DNA from: Argyresthia goedartella
Lineage: Eukaryota; Arthropoda; Insecta; Lepidoptera; Argyresthiidae
NCBI GenBank assembly: GCA_949825045.1
Contig: OX463809.1
Coordinates: 6,289,501-6,353,500 of the forward strand
DNA length: 64,000 bases
Direction: 5' to 3'
How positions within the stretch are numbered: the first letter of the stretch is position 1; each line of letters begins with the position of its first letter. The position numbers and the translations under genes were made by a program. Below, piece after piece: positions 43,203 to 55,924 of the stretch. A model generated the notes under the pieces. That model was not told where the DNA came from. It worked only from the letters and a program-made list of their open reading frames with translations, and made no database searches.

Positions 43203-43330
43203 TATATTACAAAATTACTAACAGCAAGGTCTGTGTTGAGCCAGATTAACCCCATACATTGTAATATCCCTTTTTCGACAAAGTCGCTTTAACATGGTTT
43301 TTAAATTGCTCAAATGGCATTTTCAAGATC

Positions 43331-44397
43331 GCACGATAGCTTTAAAAACGTCTCCTTATTTCTCCTACTTTTTCTTCATTTTCATTTCGTGGAACCGCAT
43401 AATTGTGGTGTCCTTTATTTACTGTGGAACATTGAAAAGCGTCGAATACTGTACAAAATAATGTTTCCTCAATTTTTAGTCCATTTGAGTAAGTGAGGAC
43501 GAGTCCAAGATGATGAAAATAGGAGAAATACATTGAACAGTTCTCTATCCAGTGAATATTTCTTGGAATTTCAAATTACTTTTGAAGGTTTCGAATCTGC
43601 ACAAAGGAATCGAACGATGAATGCCTTAACAGTGATATTACCCTTAACCTCTCAAAAACCGAGGGTAGTTGGGATGGGTGGCGATTTTGATCCGTATGCC
43701 ATGGTAATAAAATTTAAAACTTATAAGCGGAAAAGTGGCGTCAGCTAACGCCCCGGTGGTATTTAAGAGGTTAAACGATACCTTCTAAATTGGCCGTCCA
43801 ATACCTGACATAGGGTATGAGCAGATTGAAGCGTGGAAATGTTGAGAGGTACCTCTCATTGTGTATCGAATAAACGGTCAAGTGCGAGTTGGACTCGCGC
43901 ACCAAGGGTTCCGTAAACACTTGTAGAGAGCTATTATGTCCTGTATATGGAAAAAGTTCATCCACCACGGGAATCCAGTCTTGGAAAATATTTCTGCTTT
44001 TTAACCGACTTTAAAACGGGGGCTTCCCAATTCGGTTGTATTGCATAACAACAGAGACATAAACACCCAAATTACGAAAAAAAGCCACTAAACCAGAAAT
44101 AAGAACTAACAGATCTGCAAACTGAGAATACGTAGGAAACAAAACCGAAATGGTATTAGAATATCAAAAAACTATCTATTATTCCTATAGATAGGTTCTT
44201 ATATTTCTATTTTATTTTTGTATTGTTTCGTAATTGGCATTTCAAATTTTCTGTTCCTTATTGATTAATGTTGTATTTTTAATTGCTGTGAAACATGAAT
44301 TAATAAATAAATAAATAAATAAAAAAATAAAAAAATAAACCTTCTCGATTCAGGCACGCACAACTTTAGAAAAGTGGCAAAGTGGCAAAAAATAAAA
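43331..44397. other. unassigned DNA with repeat fragments
   Basis: 43867-43915 is one end of the GGTTCC-arm repeat (GGTCAAGTGCGAGTTGGACT then AGGGTTCCGTA). 43996-44030 matches the AACCGACTT dispersed repeat also seen at 20067. The rest is AT-rich with no recognised gene. Confidence 0.45.
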
Positions 44398-45497
44398 CCA
44401 GTCAAGTGCGAGTAGGATGTCGGAACCGCACACGAATGCAGTGATTTATACAAATAAATAAAAATATTATGTGGATGCGGTTGTTTCTCTTAATGATATT
44501 TTTTTGATTTACTATTTCATTGCTAACGGTATCATATTTTCTCTTAAGAACAATACCTACGAAATTCCGTGGACTTAAATGCAATGGATGTATGGGCGGC
44601 ATTTTTTCAAGATCAAAGGCTTTTGGAGCTATATGCAATAACCCATCGTTCCATACCATTGTACACGGATAAACGTAGAACAAATTTTTTTTACGAGTTT
44701 ACCTTTTTCATTTTTAATAATACAATATCAAATACTACGTAGGACTACATTCAAGGCCGTCGGTACATTGAAACATTGAAAAAAAGTTTTGTGTATGTTA
44801 TTTTTAGACTATGCTTAATGTTTATTTATCTTGACATTACATTGAATTATTACAATCATGATAATAACACATTATACAATTAATATAATACAATAAAATA
44901 GAATGACATAAATCGGCCAAAACCTTCTTCATAACATAACGAAACTAAAGAAACAAAATACACATCTATGAAAATAAGCAGCCCCAAGACACGCCCAAAC
45001 GTGCCCATTATACTGGCAGCATTACCGCGCTGCACGTAAAAGTAGAACCATACAAGAGCTTATTTGTATGGCCATTTTCGTAGCCTTTTTGTTTTATTTG
45101 TTTATCGGTGAATCTTCCGATCTTATAGAAAAAGATCTTTAAGTGCGTGTATAGAGTTATTTGCTCAGTTAGTTAGTTAGTCGTTATAAGATTAATGATT
45201 GCTTATTCGAATTAAAATAAAAAATATTAAGTTTTTTTATCATATTTGATTTTATTACTGTAAATAAGTTACACAATTTCTATCCTTTTCCCGTTTCAAT
45301 GAGCAAAGAGTTTCGTTAACCTGAGTACATAGTTCAATACTTACATACTACAGACAAAAAACTCTTTTTCAAAGTTTCGATGTACGGCCTTGAATTTAGT
45401 CCTACCAAGTATTTAATATTTTATTATTAAGAATTAATTAAAATGGTACGGAGCCCTTCGTGTGCCACCGTCCTACTCGCACTTGACCACTTTTATT
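44398..45497. repeat. GGTTCC-arm element with inverted ends
   Basis: The left end (44400-44440) reads AGTCAAGTGCGAGTAGGATG; the right end (45446-45497) is the inverted equivalent, ending TCCTACTCGCACTTGACCAC. A second, inner inverted pair (44710-44800 and 45338-45425, with AGGACTACATTCAAGGCCGT) lies inside. No coding sequence. Part of the interior (45060-45425) recurs inverted at 53590-53985. Confidence 0.6.
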
Positions 45498-45778
45498 TGA
45501 TTGTGTGGACCTAAAAGTTTGAATTTTTCATAGCTCCAAGGGTTCGCACACGCGAGTAATTGATATCAAATTCAATTTGATACCTGCACACGTTTCTGAG
45601 GAAAATGGTTGTGACAGATGGACAGGCGGAAACAAAGTGATCCTTTAAGCGTTCCTTTTTTCCTGCTAAAGTACGGAACTCTAATAAGGTACCGGAACTT
45701 AAAAAGTAAGCGAGTCAAGTCACTACGAAGTATTCAACCTACGAAGATAAACTCATCTTTGTACACATTTTTTTGGGT

Positions 45779-46325
45779 TCCTTACCCGAAAAGGACCCTA
45801 TTACTAAACCTCCGCTGTCCGTCTGTCTGTCTGTCCGTTTATCACCAGGCTGTATCTCATGAAATTTGATAGTTAGACAGTTGAAATTTTCACAGATGAT
45901 TTAATTCTGTTGCCGCTATAATAACAAATAATATTTAAGGGGGCTCCATACAACAAACGTGATTTTTTTCTCGTTTTTTTCTCGACATTGATACCGGCAA
46001 CAGGTAGACGCGTGAAGTATTCACAGAATATAAGTTACATATTCACTTTAAAAATAAATAATGAAATTAAAATAAAGCAAATATATAAGGGGGCTCCCAT
46101 ACACCAAACATGTTTTTTTTTTTGCTCGTTATTGCTCGATTTGGATAACGGCAACAGGTAGACGCTTGAAATAATCACAGAATATTGAGTTATATACTTT
46201 GAAAATAAATAAATAAAAATAAAAACAATTATGTAAGGGGGGCTCCCATACAACAATCGTGATTTTTTGCCGTTTTTATAGATAATGGTACGGAAAACTT
46301 CGTGCGCGAGTCCGATTGTTCTGTA
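45779..46325. repeat. GGTTCC-arm repeat with tandem 150-bp units
   Basis: From GGTTCCTTACCCGAAAAGG on the left to the inverted end near ATGGTACGGAAAACTTCGTG on the right. Inside, a unit starting AAGGGGGCTCC repeats at 45937, 46087 and about 46235 (period about 150 bp, last unit partial). Each full unit includes GGCAACAGGTAGACGC and TCACAGAATAT. Confidence 0.75.
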
Positions 46326-46919
46326 CGATTTGATATAGAAATCATTAAATATGATGAACCAACGGCACTCATTCTGGAGATTCTCAAAAAAGTCTCCAGA
46401 TAAATTTTCCATTCACCATGGCCATCGCGTTAGTTGGAGCAGCGCTATCACAAAGGGAGCTTTGTGCCACATTTACGTGTAAAATAGCCCGGAAATATCC
46501 GGACCCTTTTCATATTTTATTTCCCGGGAGCTCCCGCCATCAATTATGGGGGTCGTACTACAATGAGGTGGCCGCGTGCCTACCCTATACAATCGTAAAA
46601 TTAGGTCCCTCGGGGCAGCTGCTTAAAAACCACTTGACTTTGGTTACCGATTGCTTTGGGCCTTGATATGCTTTGCTTTGGGCCTTGGGAAATATACGGT
46701 AATAGTTTGGTAGGGGGTATCAATCCTGCACACGTCCCTTGGGTAAGAACTAACGAGAACGATATATATTTTTTTGGATTTCGAATATCTTCAGTTCGTG
46801 AGAAAATAGTATTTATTTAAACTGAAAGGCCCGGAAGTCAAAGGGCGAGTTAAGTACTAACCTCGATGGTCAACGATGACATTTTAATACAAGCGAGTAT
46901 TTATTAATTATGAGAAAGA

Positions 46920-47204
46920 AACCGACCAAGTGCGATCCGAACTAGCACACTAAGAGTTCCGTACCATCGTCCAAGAAAAAATGCCACAAATCATGTCTCT
47001 TATATGAAGACCCCCTTAAATTTTTGAAATTACTCCTATTTTATTACTGTAGCGGCAGTCGAAATACATATTCTGTGTTAATTTCAAACCTCTAGCTATT
47101 AAGGTTCATGAGATGGAGCCCGATGACTGACAGACAGACAGACGGACGGACGGACAGCGGAGGTTTTCAGTCCCGTTTGGCGTCCTTCGGGTACGGAACC
47201 CTCC
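46920..47204. repeat. GGTTCC-arm repeat, short copy
   Basis: Begins ACCGACCAAGTGCGATCCGA, contains GACAGACGGACGGACGGAC and ends CCTTCGGGTACGGAACCCT. It has only one internal unit. Confidence 0.7.
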
Positions 47205-47696
47205 AAAGAGCTTGACTTTCCTCATCATTGGAGAACTCATACATACTACTATGTCATCAGTTCGCACAATAGTCGCAGTGTAGTACAATTTTGCTCGACA
47301 CTTCTCGGTTCCAGTCGCTGAAATTCGCCTTTAATGTAGAATTATCTAAAAAACTCCTACCCTCTTATTAATAAAAAGTTTTACTCCGAGAGTAAAGTTA
47401 ATCCAGGAGGAGATGTTTGTCGGGTTTTTGTCACAAAGTTACTTTAACTCACTTTAATCTGAAGCAAAGAGTAATTCATCCATGGGTTTTGACTTTGAGT
47501 CTTCGACAATAACGACATTTGTCATTATAAAATCAACAAGGTAGATTTATTTGCCTTTGGCGTTGTAAATTTTTATACAGGAAATTATTAATAAATTGCC
47601 ATGGAGGCAACAACGAGTAATCCTGTTGCATTTGTCAGTAATATAGACAGGGTAAAAAGTTTGATAAACAATCTCGCGAAATTTTGTATCGAAAAT

Positions 47697-48187
47697 GTTT
47701 TTATCTACACACGTATCATAAACCATCTTTACTGCGTACAAAAACCGCACGTTACGATCAGCATAATGTTAAACTACTTGGTAAAAACTCATTTCTTATC
47801 TGAAAAATTACACATTATGACCATAATTTGTAATTTTTCTACATATTATGACATTCAAATTTCGAACACGCGGAAGCCCGCCTGCATGCCGCCCCTAGTT
47901 TGTCTGTGAAGTTGGTACTGACATTCAAATTTCGAACGCCGACGCCCGCCTGCGTGAAGTTAGTACTACAGAACAAGCTAAACAACTGCAGAGCCACAAT
48001 GCCGGTCAAACATGCGGTTCCTGAACACATCAAAGAGAGCTTATGATATGTGTAATTGTACATAATTAGGCATTAAAACTCTCGAGTGATATTATTATGA
48101 AACTCGCCTTCGGCTCGTTTCATAACCCCACTCTCGAGTATTAATGCCCTCCATTATGTAGCAGTCACATAAACTACTATTATAAGT
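47697..48187 (+). repeat. large inverted pair, arm A
   Basis: About 490 bp matching the reverse complement of 51986-52532, with shared blocks ATCTACACACGTATCATAAA, GACATTCAAATTTCGAACGC, AGCTAAACAACTGCAGAGC, ACTCTCGAGTGATATTATTA and CATAAACTACTATTA. It contains CATTCAAATTTCGAAC twice and a small hairpin (48097-48123, ATGAAAC and GTTTCAT). Non-coding. Confidence 0.75.
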
Positions 48188-49674
48188 TATGAAAATAATT
48201 ATTTTCAAAAAGTTCTTCAAAGAGTTAGTCAGGCAACGGGAATATGTGAAAAGAGCGAGATTCTGAAGGAAAATGATTAAAATTACAATAGGGAAAATAC
48301 CAACCAAACATGAAACATCGGTTGAAGCTGGATGGTTTCTATTATTGTGTAATACTGCGGATGATATAATATTTTCACTAGAGGTTTAAATAACTCTCAA
48401 GTCATTACAGAAAAGACTAATAGAAGACATCGGATTCAAAGGATCAGTTGCAACTCTTCGGAATATCTTTGGAGATTCAGATTTAGTAGAACATGCGCTG
48501 CAAACATGGCCCTTGTCAGACACAAGTCACGTCACGTCACTTGGGTGGGCACGGTGCCCATTAAGGGAAGGAAATCGACATAACTGAAACCGATGAGTTC
48601 ATAACACTGCGCGAGTTCATAAATCTGGATAAAAATGCGTACCGATTACAATTCATTTGGTAATTGTGATTACACACTTGCAATTACGATCTGTTTCACT
48701 TTCAACTCCACCCGTGACCTTTAGAATACCTTGAGGCACAATGTAATTAGAGGTCTTCCGATTAGTGTAATGGTTGGCTGTCGAAACTGAGGGTAATCAG
48801 TGGTTTAGTAAATATTTTAGTACTGTACCAGGTACTCGTAAATAATGGCTCTTTGTATTCGGATATTACACGGCGCTGCAGGAATCATCACCATCAGTTA
48901 CACTGATTGATAACATCAACGTCGCTCGAAACATGTCGGCGTTGGTAACTCTTTCGGAACTTTCACACATCACACCCTCACCCTACTTAGTGGGCAGCCA
49001 GTCCGAAACCCAATCCCAAGACCTTGGTCGTAGGGCACAGCAGTTACACTCACTCACCCCAAATACATGCTTTTTTTTTTTTTGTATGCTTTGAAACAGC
49101 AAATAAACAAATGAAACTATACGAAAGGAAAGCCAGATTTACGACTATATTTTCACGCGAATCTGATATTAATTGATATAACATTCTGTACCTAATTATG
49201 AAAAGACCTTAATTTAGTAAATCACAGTCACTGAACGAACGACACTCTACTATTCGAGGAAAGTCGTCAACTCAGATAGAACAAACATAAATCACAGAAC
49301 AGAACATAAATAGTCATTGTAAAGAGACGAGCGAGCTTATCTGTAAAAATATAACTCGTCCAGCAATTCATAAACGGATATGTATCACCGTAAAAAAGAA
49401 TGTTTTGAAAACAACAACAACATAGCGTCTAAAATATGAATATCGTATTTCTCTTTCAATTTAGATTTTCGTCCTACGAATCAGAGACCATCAATAGATA
49501 TTTGATATGCTCTCTAACAAGACGGACCGTCAGAACTTCTCTCCACTCCTTTTTAAAGTTTTCTCATATATCTAAAGAAGGCATGCTCCAATATAAGTGG
49601 TTTATATATTTATCAGAAGAAAACAAAAGGCTGATAATATTAGAGTTAGAAATAGAATGTATAAGGAGTATTGA
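48188..49674. other. unassigned DNA
   Basis: No recognised gene. 49320-49370 resembles the LINE 3'-end block at 2966-3083. A poly-T run lies near 49072-49083. Confidence 0.35.
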
Positions 49675-49990
49675 ATAACTGGCACAAAGTGGCCAAAACC
49701 GTGCCTATGTCACCCCGCGTGAGAAAAGGCATGACAATATAGTTGTTTGTTTTTAACTCCCGAAGAAAAAGGGGAGTGTTATAAGACTCATAAGTCTGAA
49801 TCTTCGTCGGTCTGCCTGTCGGTCTGTGTATTAGTCTGTGGCACCCTAACGCTCAAACGGGTGGACGGATTTCAATGCGGTTTTCTTTGAATGATAGTGT
49901 ACATTGCGAGGTGGTTATTAGCCATGTTTTATCAAAATCGGATCAGCGGTTCGAAAGATATCAGCTTGGTTGATGGTCAAGATGGTTAAG
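49675..49990 (+). repeat. SINE tail scrap and a dispersed repeat of the AACTCCCGAAG type
   Basis: 49680-49735 carries CCGTGCCTATGTCACCCCGC, a SINE tail. 49755-49985 has GGGGAGTGTTATAAGACTC, CACCCTAACGCTCAAACGG, GTGGACGGATTTCAATGCG and CAAAATCGGATCAGCGGTTC, a run that recurs at 52918-53100 and 55240-55590. Confidence 0.6.
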
Positions 49991-51985
49991 GTTATTGTCA
50001 TAAGATGAATTCTGTCTATAAGTACCAGATATTCGTTTATAATGCCGTGTAATACGAGTGAACTTGACTGTCAGACAAACAGATTTCGTAGCCTTAGTTA
50101 CGTGTATTTTGACGACATTGGCGTCCCAACCGCGGCGGAAAAAATAGGGCTTGTTTTTGAATTATGAGTGGTGTTTACGTTCTTGTTTGCATTTTTTTCA
50201 CTTATGTGCCGTATGTTGGTATTGTATTAAGCTAAGCTAAGCTAAGCATTTCACTGTGGGACATAATATGTAAGTATTACATTATATTCCATAGTGAAAA
50301 GTGAGCTTTAATATATTATAAATTATCATAAGACAGACTTTGTAGTCTCGGAATTTCCGACAAAGATCTGTCATCATGTGATAGATTTTATATTTTTTTG
50401 GCATCCAATTCTGACAAGACTACGCCTTCCAAACTTCTGACTCGGCTTAAGGCATATATTTGTCCTTTTGCAATTTTTTTTGCCAATGCCACTGCTCTTT
50501 CGAGGGTTGTAGTCCTGTAGTTTATGAAATGTGACCACCCAGTTTAATATAAGAGGCATCATACGTCGGTCCACATCTCCTTAACCCCTTGTTGCCTGAA
50601 ACGTAGTGCTTGATGGTGGTATGGGTGTGCAACCGTTTCTATCTTTTAGCGTCAGACCAATAGTTTCATCATCATCTATAGTACAAATACGACATTCGCA
50701 TCCCGAAAGGGGTAGAAGAACAAGGGCTTGAACTTGAAGTCGGTTTTTTAAAGGTTTTTGACTTAGTGATTATAGTGTCAGGGTTGTTTTAAATTTTAAA
50801 ATAATTGACCGAGTGAGCGAAGGGCTCCATTTCGACAAGATAGGAGGCCGATTTTGCTTTCGTCTGTTTCTATGTCTGGTGTCTGTCAGTTCCGGTCTAG
50901 GGACCACAGTTTTCAAGCGATCCTCACAACACTTGGCACACGTGTTCCTTGAGTTAAATGTTTTTTTTTTTTGTCTAGAGCTTGTCTCGATTTTCCCCTT
51001 GAGAGGGGGGCGGGGGGGGGGATTATGACGTCATTATTTTTTTGTATGGGATTTTTTTAAATATTTTTCTGATACCTATCGGTATCAAATTAAAGGGCTT
51101 CATGAGCCGGTTCTAAAAATATACTACACCATTACCTTTCGGCCGCCTGTTCTCTAAAAATCCAAGAAATCTTTTGAAAACATACCAAGTTTGGACTCCT
51201 CGAAGTAGGAGACGGATTAGTAAAGAGGATCTATACAGACCATGAGAGTGAATGAAATAGACTATAACTATTTTCGTGAAAATTCAATAGATTGTATTTT
51301 AAATCGCAAAATGTAGTTTACAAAGTTATTGGTTTGGTTATTGGCGGCTACTTTACTACTTGATTTTGATTAAATCTAAAATACTTACCTATAAATTGGT
51401 TCACAGTCTCCCCTGTTAGCGAGGTCTACTGCCCACAGGGCTACTAGTAGTTATTACTAGTTTTCAGCCGAACGGTCTACCAAATGGGTAAAGTCAAAAT
51501 AAAGAAGCATCAGTTTTATAGCGAAAGTTTTTTAGAATGATGTGCCCAATGACGCCATTCGATTTAACTACACCATTCTGCTACAATGTGTATCGGCGAA
51601 GTCGAAACTTGACTATCATACCAGTATTCGTACACCTTGAGAAAACAACTTGCCCATTCGATCCTCTTTCGTGACAATTTTTACGTACCGAAATAAAAAC
51701 CCTTTGAGATTACAAATTTAATACATATTTATGATGTAACTTCGGGAAGTGTCGAGGACCCAAGTCTTGGAAAGGGTTTTCGAATAAGTGTAGACTTTGT
51801 TAATAGAGGCTGACAAACTTATGGCAGACCCAAAGGTCACAGAGGGTTTACAGAACGTGGTGACGACAAGTACTAAAATAGATTTGATTTAATAAATATA
51901 GTGTCTACAGTAATCTCCCCACCAGGAGGCACGAGCCCTATCTTGAATTGGAGGGGTGTCGCGGTCCTTAATAAAGCAGCTTGAG
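49991..51985. other. mostly unassigned DNA
   Basis: Contains short dispersed-repeat blocks (50123-50170 and 50700-50755, GGGCTTGAACTTGAAGTCGG) and a G-rich tract at 51003-51020. No gene was recognised. Confidence 0.35.
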
Positions 51986-52532
51986 ATCTTTTAATAGTAG
52001 TTTATGTGACTGCTATATAATGGAGGGTATCAATGAAGGCGAGTTTCATAATAATATCACTCGAGAGTTTCAATGCCTAATTATGTACAGTTGCATACAC
52101 TAGTGTATCTACACACATATCATAAGCTCTCTTTGATGTGTTGAGGAACCGTATGTTTGACCGGTATTGTGGCATCGATCATTGCTCTGCAGTTGTTTAG
52201 CTTGTTTTGTAGTACCAACGTGGTACCAACTTTACAATGGCATTGTGGCATTGATCATTGCTCTGCAGTTGTTTAGCTTGTTCTGTAGTACCAACGTGGT
52301 ACCAACTTTACAGACAAACACCCCTTGTTTGTCTGTAAAGTTGGTACCACGCACGCAGGCGGACTTCGGCGTTCGAAATTTGAATGTCATAATTTGACAA
52401 ATTTTGGTACATTATGGTCAAAATCAATATTCAGATAAGAAATGAGTTTTTATGAAGAAGTTTATCATTATGCTGGTTGTAACGTGTGGTTTTTGGATGC
52501 AGTAAAGAGGGTTTATGATACGTGTGTAGATA
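51986..52532 (-). repeat. large inverted pair, arm B
   Basis: The reverse complement of arm A. It carries its own internal duplication: the block ATCATTGCTCTGCAGTTGTT to GGTACCAACTTTACA occurs at 52177-52235 and again at 52252-52313. The two arms are 3.8 kb apart. Confidence 0.75.
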
Positions 52533-52917
52533 AAAGTATTACTTTTTGGTATTTAGAGTTTTTATACGTAGAAAGGGTCCGGATTGATCCTAAAGTCTCG
52601 TCCATTTTCCTCTACTAAAAAAGCAACAAATTTTGAGTCTGTTTGAGGACTAGCTTTGTGAGCACCACAAAGGCATCTTTGACACTCTTGAAAAATAAAT
52701 CAGGTTGTTGAACCTTTGATACCTTTACACACCGTCGCCCTGAAGCATGAAAGCGAAACTTCTCTTTATGAAAAAAATCTAACAAATAAAATCTCTCTCT
52801 GTCGAGTTATAAATCTTGAGATATAAATATGATTTCATCTATTTAATTTTTCCCATTTACATCGTTATTTCATTTCTAAGTATCGCAGTTTTATTGGAAA
52901 TGGCATAGACCCTTGTT

Positions 52918-53100
52918 TTTAACCTCCACGAAAAGAGAGGGGTGTTATAAGTTTTAAGCGTCTGTCTAGGGCACCCTACCTCTCAATCGGGTGGACGGAT
53001 TTAATGTTTTTTTTTTTCATTGGTACTTTACGGCTATGGTTCTTAGCTATGTTTTATTAAAATCGTTTCAGTGATTCGAAAGTTATCAGCTTATCAAGGA
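52918..53100 (+). repeat. dispersed repeat of the AACTCCCGAAG type, copy 2
   Basis: Contains GGGGTGTTATAAGTTTTAAG, GGGTGGACGGATTTAATG and AAAATCGTTTCAGTGATTCG in the same order as 49755-49985. Confidence 0.6.
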
Positions 53101-53589
53101 AACAAGTAAACAAAATTTCTATTATAAGCGCTGTCAATTATTAGGTATGTAAAACAGATGACCATCACTTAATCTGTGAGCTGTACACCTCGCGAGTGAT
53201 ACTTTCTTTTATACACACATTTACACATACAAACTTATGAATTCACCTGGTTACGTACATGGAGTATGAAAGTAGCCGCACCAATAACTCCGACACCTCA
53301 TTAACGGTTTAACGACTTAAGCGGTTTTTTGAAATTTCGTAAAACTGATTAATAACAAATAAACTATTCATTTATCGAACCCGCTCAAAAAAAATCACGA
53401 GAATCAGTTGAGAAATGCGGCTTGTAGAGGATAAAATCCGGACATACGAAAGCATTTTGCCCAATCCTGAAACGGACACACTTAGTCGCTTCGATCGCTC
53501 GGTCATTAAAATATGAAATTCGACAACTAGCAATAGACTGTCATCCAAAATATACACATTATACAAAACGACAGTCTTTTGTACGAGGA

Positions 53590-54172
53590 TACCTTTTGAT
53601 TTTTTTATAATAAAATATTAAATAGTAGGTACGGCTACATTCACGGCCGTACATCGGAACATTGCAAAAGAGTTTTGTGTATGTAGTATGTAAGTATTGA
53701 ACTATGTACTCAGGTTGAAGAAACTCTTTGCTCATTGAAACCAGAAGTGGATAGAACTTGAGAATTACTTTCAGAACAAAAATCATATATAATAAAAAAC
53801 ATAGTATTATTTACTATAATTCGAATGAGCAAATATTAATCGTATAATGAGAAATAACTAAGCACAAAACTTAACAAAACATCTCTTCCGATAACATCGC
53901 GAGAGTCCAGTTTTTACCAATAAACAAATGAAACAAAATGGCTAAGAAAATGGCCATACCAATAATACTTCTTTTAATTCTTATAAACCGTAAGTTTCAT
54001 TATTTGTTGTTATATTGGCAATAGAAATACAGCCTCTGTGAAAATTTCAGATCTCTACCTATTTCGGTTGATCCGGTAGAGCCCGGTGACAGACGGACAG
54101 ACGGACGGACGGACGGACAGCGGAGGCTTAGTAATTGGGTCCCGTTTGGCATCCTTTGGATACGGAACCCTA
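53590..54172. repeat. GGTTCC-arm element with shared interior
   Basis: 53590-53985 is the reverse of 45060-45425 (shared CACGGCCGTACATCG-like, TAAGTATTGAACTATGTACT, AACTCTTTGCTCATTGAAAC). 54000-54172 is a standard arm with a GACG run and ATACGGAACCCTA end. Confidence 0.6.
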
Positions 54173-54391
54173 AAATAATTTTTGTGGTTATTTAACAAAA
54201 CCAACAAAAGATTTTTTTTACCTTAAAAATATAAATTACTATAAACTAAGCTTAACAAGTCTAGAGAAGAGATCAACATGATTGCAATGCCTCAAGGGAT
54301 TTCCTTTTAAAGGAATATAAATTATGATTATAAATAGGTATCTGAGTTTTGGTTAAAAACTTTATTAAACACACTAGTGGATTGTAAAACA

Positions 54392-54772
54392 CCGGCTAAG
54401 TGCGAGTCTAACTCGCGCACGAAGGGTTCCACCACCGTACAATGGTAGGGATGGTGTGGAGTAAATAGTTTGGATTTTACATAGCAAAATGTTGTTTACA
54501 AAGTTATTGGTGCGGCTACTTTAACACTCCATATACGTAACCAGGTACATTCATAAGTTTGTATGTAGTATTGAAATAATTGATGCATGGGAGCCCCCTT
54601 AAATATGTATTTTATTCTGTTATTATAGCGGCAACATAAATACATCATCTGTGAAAATTTCATCTGTCTAAATATCACGGTTCATGAGATAGAGCCTGGT
54701 GACAAACGGACGGACGGACAGCGGAGGCTTAGTAATAGGGTCCCGTTTGGCACCCTTCGGGTACAGTACCCT
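54392..54772. repeat. GGTTCC-arm repeat
   Basis: Starts CGGCTAAGTGCGAGTCTAAC and AGGGTTCC; ends CCTTCGGGTACAGTACCCTA. The block 54495-54570 (TTATTGGTGCGGCTACTTTA) occurs inverted at 53215-53290. Confidence 0.7.
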
Positions 54773-55239
54773 AACAAAGAGATATTATTTTAAAATACCC
54801 GCAAGACAAAGGTGACGGGATGGCGATTGGTGATGAAGTTTAAAAGGATTTTTGCTTCTTCAATTTGAGGTCTGACCAATGAGAACTGTTCTCACGAGCT
54901 GTCATTTGAATTTGAAAATTTTCGGGATATGTGAGAAGGCACAGAACAGCTCTAACTGCTCTGCCCACCCCTTATTGGTTACCCTCCTGTATTTAGCCCC
55001 CGAACCCATTAACCCCATGACAGAGTGCTCATTGAGGTTGATGGATCAACAAATTGTACTATCAATCATGTTCGTAATTCGTAACTCGACGAACAACATT
55101 CGCCAAACTCATTTCGCGAACGAGAGCTATTAATAAACAAACATGTATGTATGTTCAAACTAGTCGGGGTGCGAAAGTTCGAAAAGCTTAGCTGATAGGT
55201 GCTATCAGCAGGACGTCAAGCTTGACAGTTTGGTCTTCG

Positions 55240-55296
55240 AAAGGATCCTATTTGTCCCGCGTCGAAAATGAGGGGTGGTATAAGTTTGAAGCGTAA

Positions 55297-55331
<35 letters not shown>

Positions 55332-55590
55332 CTTGGTACTTTAGCGTTCAAACGGGTGGACGGATTTGTATGCTTTCCAGTTTGGTCTTCGAAACGATCC
55401 TTTTTTTTGCCCCCGACAAAAAAAGTTTGTAGCTGTCTGTCTGTCCGTGTCACTCTAGCGTCCAATCGGGTGGAAGGATTTTAATGCGATTTCTTAATCG
55501 GTAGTAGACTTTACAGTAGATGGTTCTTAGATGTATTTTATCAAAATCGGTTTAGCTGTTCAAAAGTTATCAGCCTATATAGGAAATTTT
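55240..55590 (+). repeat. dispersed repeat of the AACTCCCGAAG type, with GTCT microsatellite
   Basis: Two partial tandem copies: both contain TTTGGTCTTCGAAACGATCC-like and GGGTGGACGGATT-like blocks (55225 and 55378). A GTCT run fills 55297-55331. The right part ends with AAAATCGGTTTAGCTGTTC. Confidence 0.65.
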
Positions 55591-55671
55591 AACCGAAATA
55601 TTTTATTGATGTGTCGGGTAATTTATAATTTAAAGTAAGCCTGAGGTTCCATGAGTACTGCGATGGAAAAC

Positions 55672-55800
55672 AACGTGGTTCATCAATATCCCACTCTGTG
55701 GCGATGGGCTAGCCCCCTGCCACGAATAATGGAGTATTGAATGACTGGCTGGTGGGCACAATTGTGCCTCTGCCACCCCGTATGGGGAAAGGCGTGACGC
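55672..55800 (+). repeat. SINE 3' body, best-preserved copy
   Basis: Reads GGGCTAGCCCCCTGCCACGA, TGGAGTATTGAATGACTGGC, GGGCACAATTGTGCCTCTGC and CACCCCGTATGGGGAAAGGC in order. It lacks the tRNA-like head. Confidence 0.65.
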
Positions 55801-55924
55801 TGAGTTTAACCATATTTTTTCCTAGAAGTGCAAAGATTAATGGACGGCTATCTGTACTTTTTACAACTACTATTTATCACGCCACAACAATTTTAATAAC
55901 CAATTAAAACTAGATATGAGCTGG

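Larger units (their letters stand above)
41700..43330 (-). repeat. LINE C-terminal codons and 3' UTR, minus, split by a mariner
   Basis: The distal tail lies at 41711-41740 (TTTATTACTGTAGATATTTA) and the rest at 43040-43330 (GTCATTTTTTGCCACTTCTC to the coding end near 43240-43330). Together they give the same order as the reverse of 32640-32968. The maT element fills the gap. Confidence 0.8.

Noticed and set aside
47106..47288. ORF containing LRCPSVRLSVCQSS
   Set aside because: It is only the translation of the GACG-type run and arm of the GGTTCC repeat; the same peptide appears at other copies.
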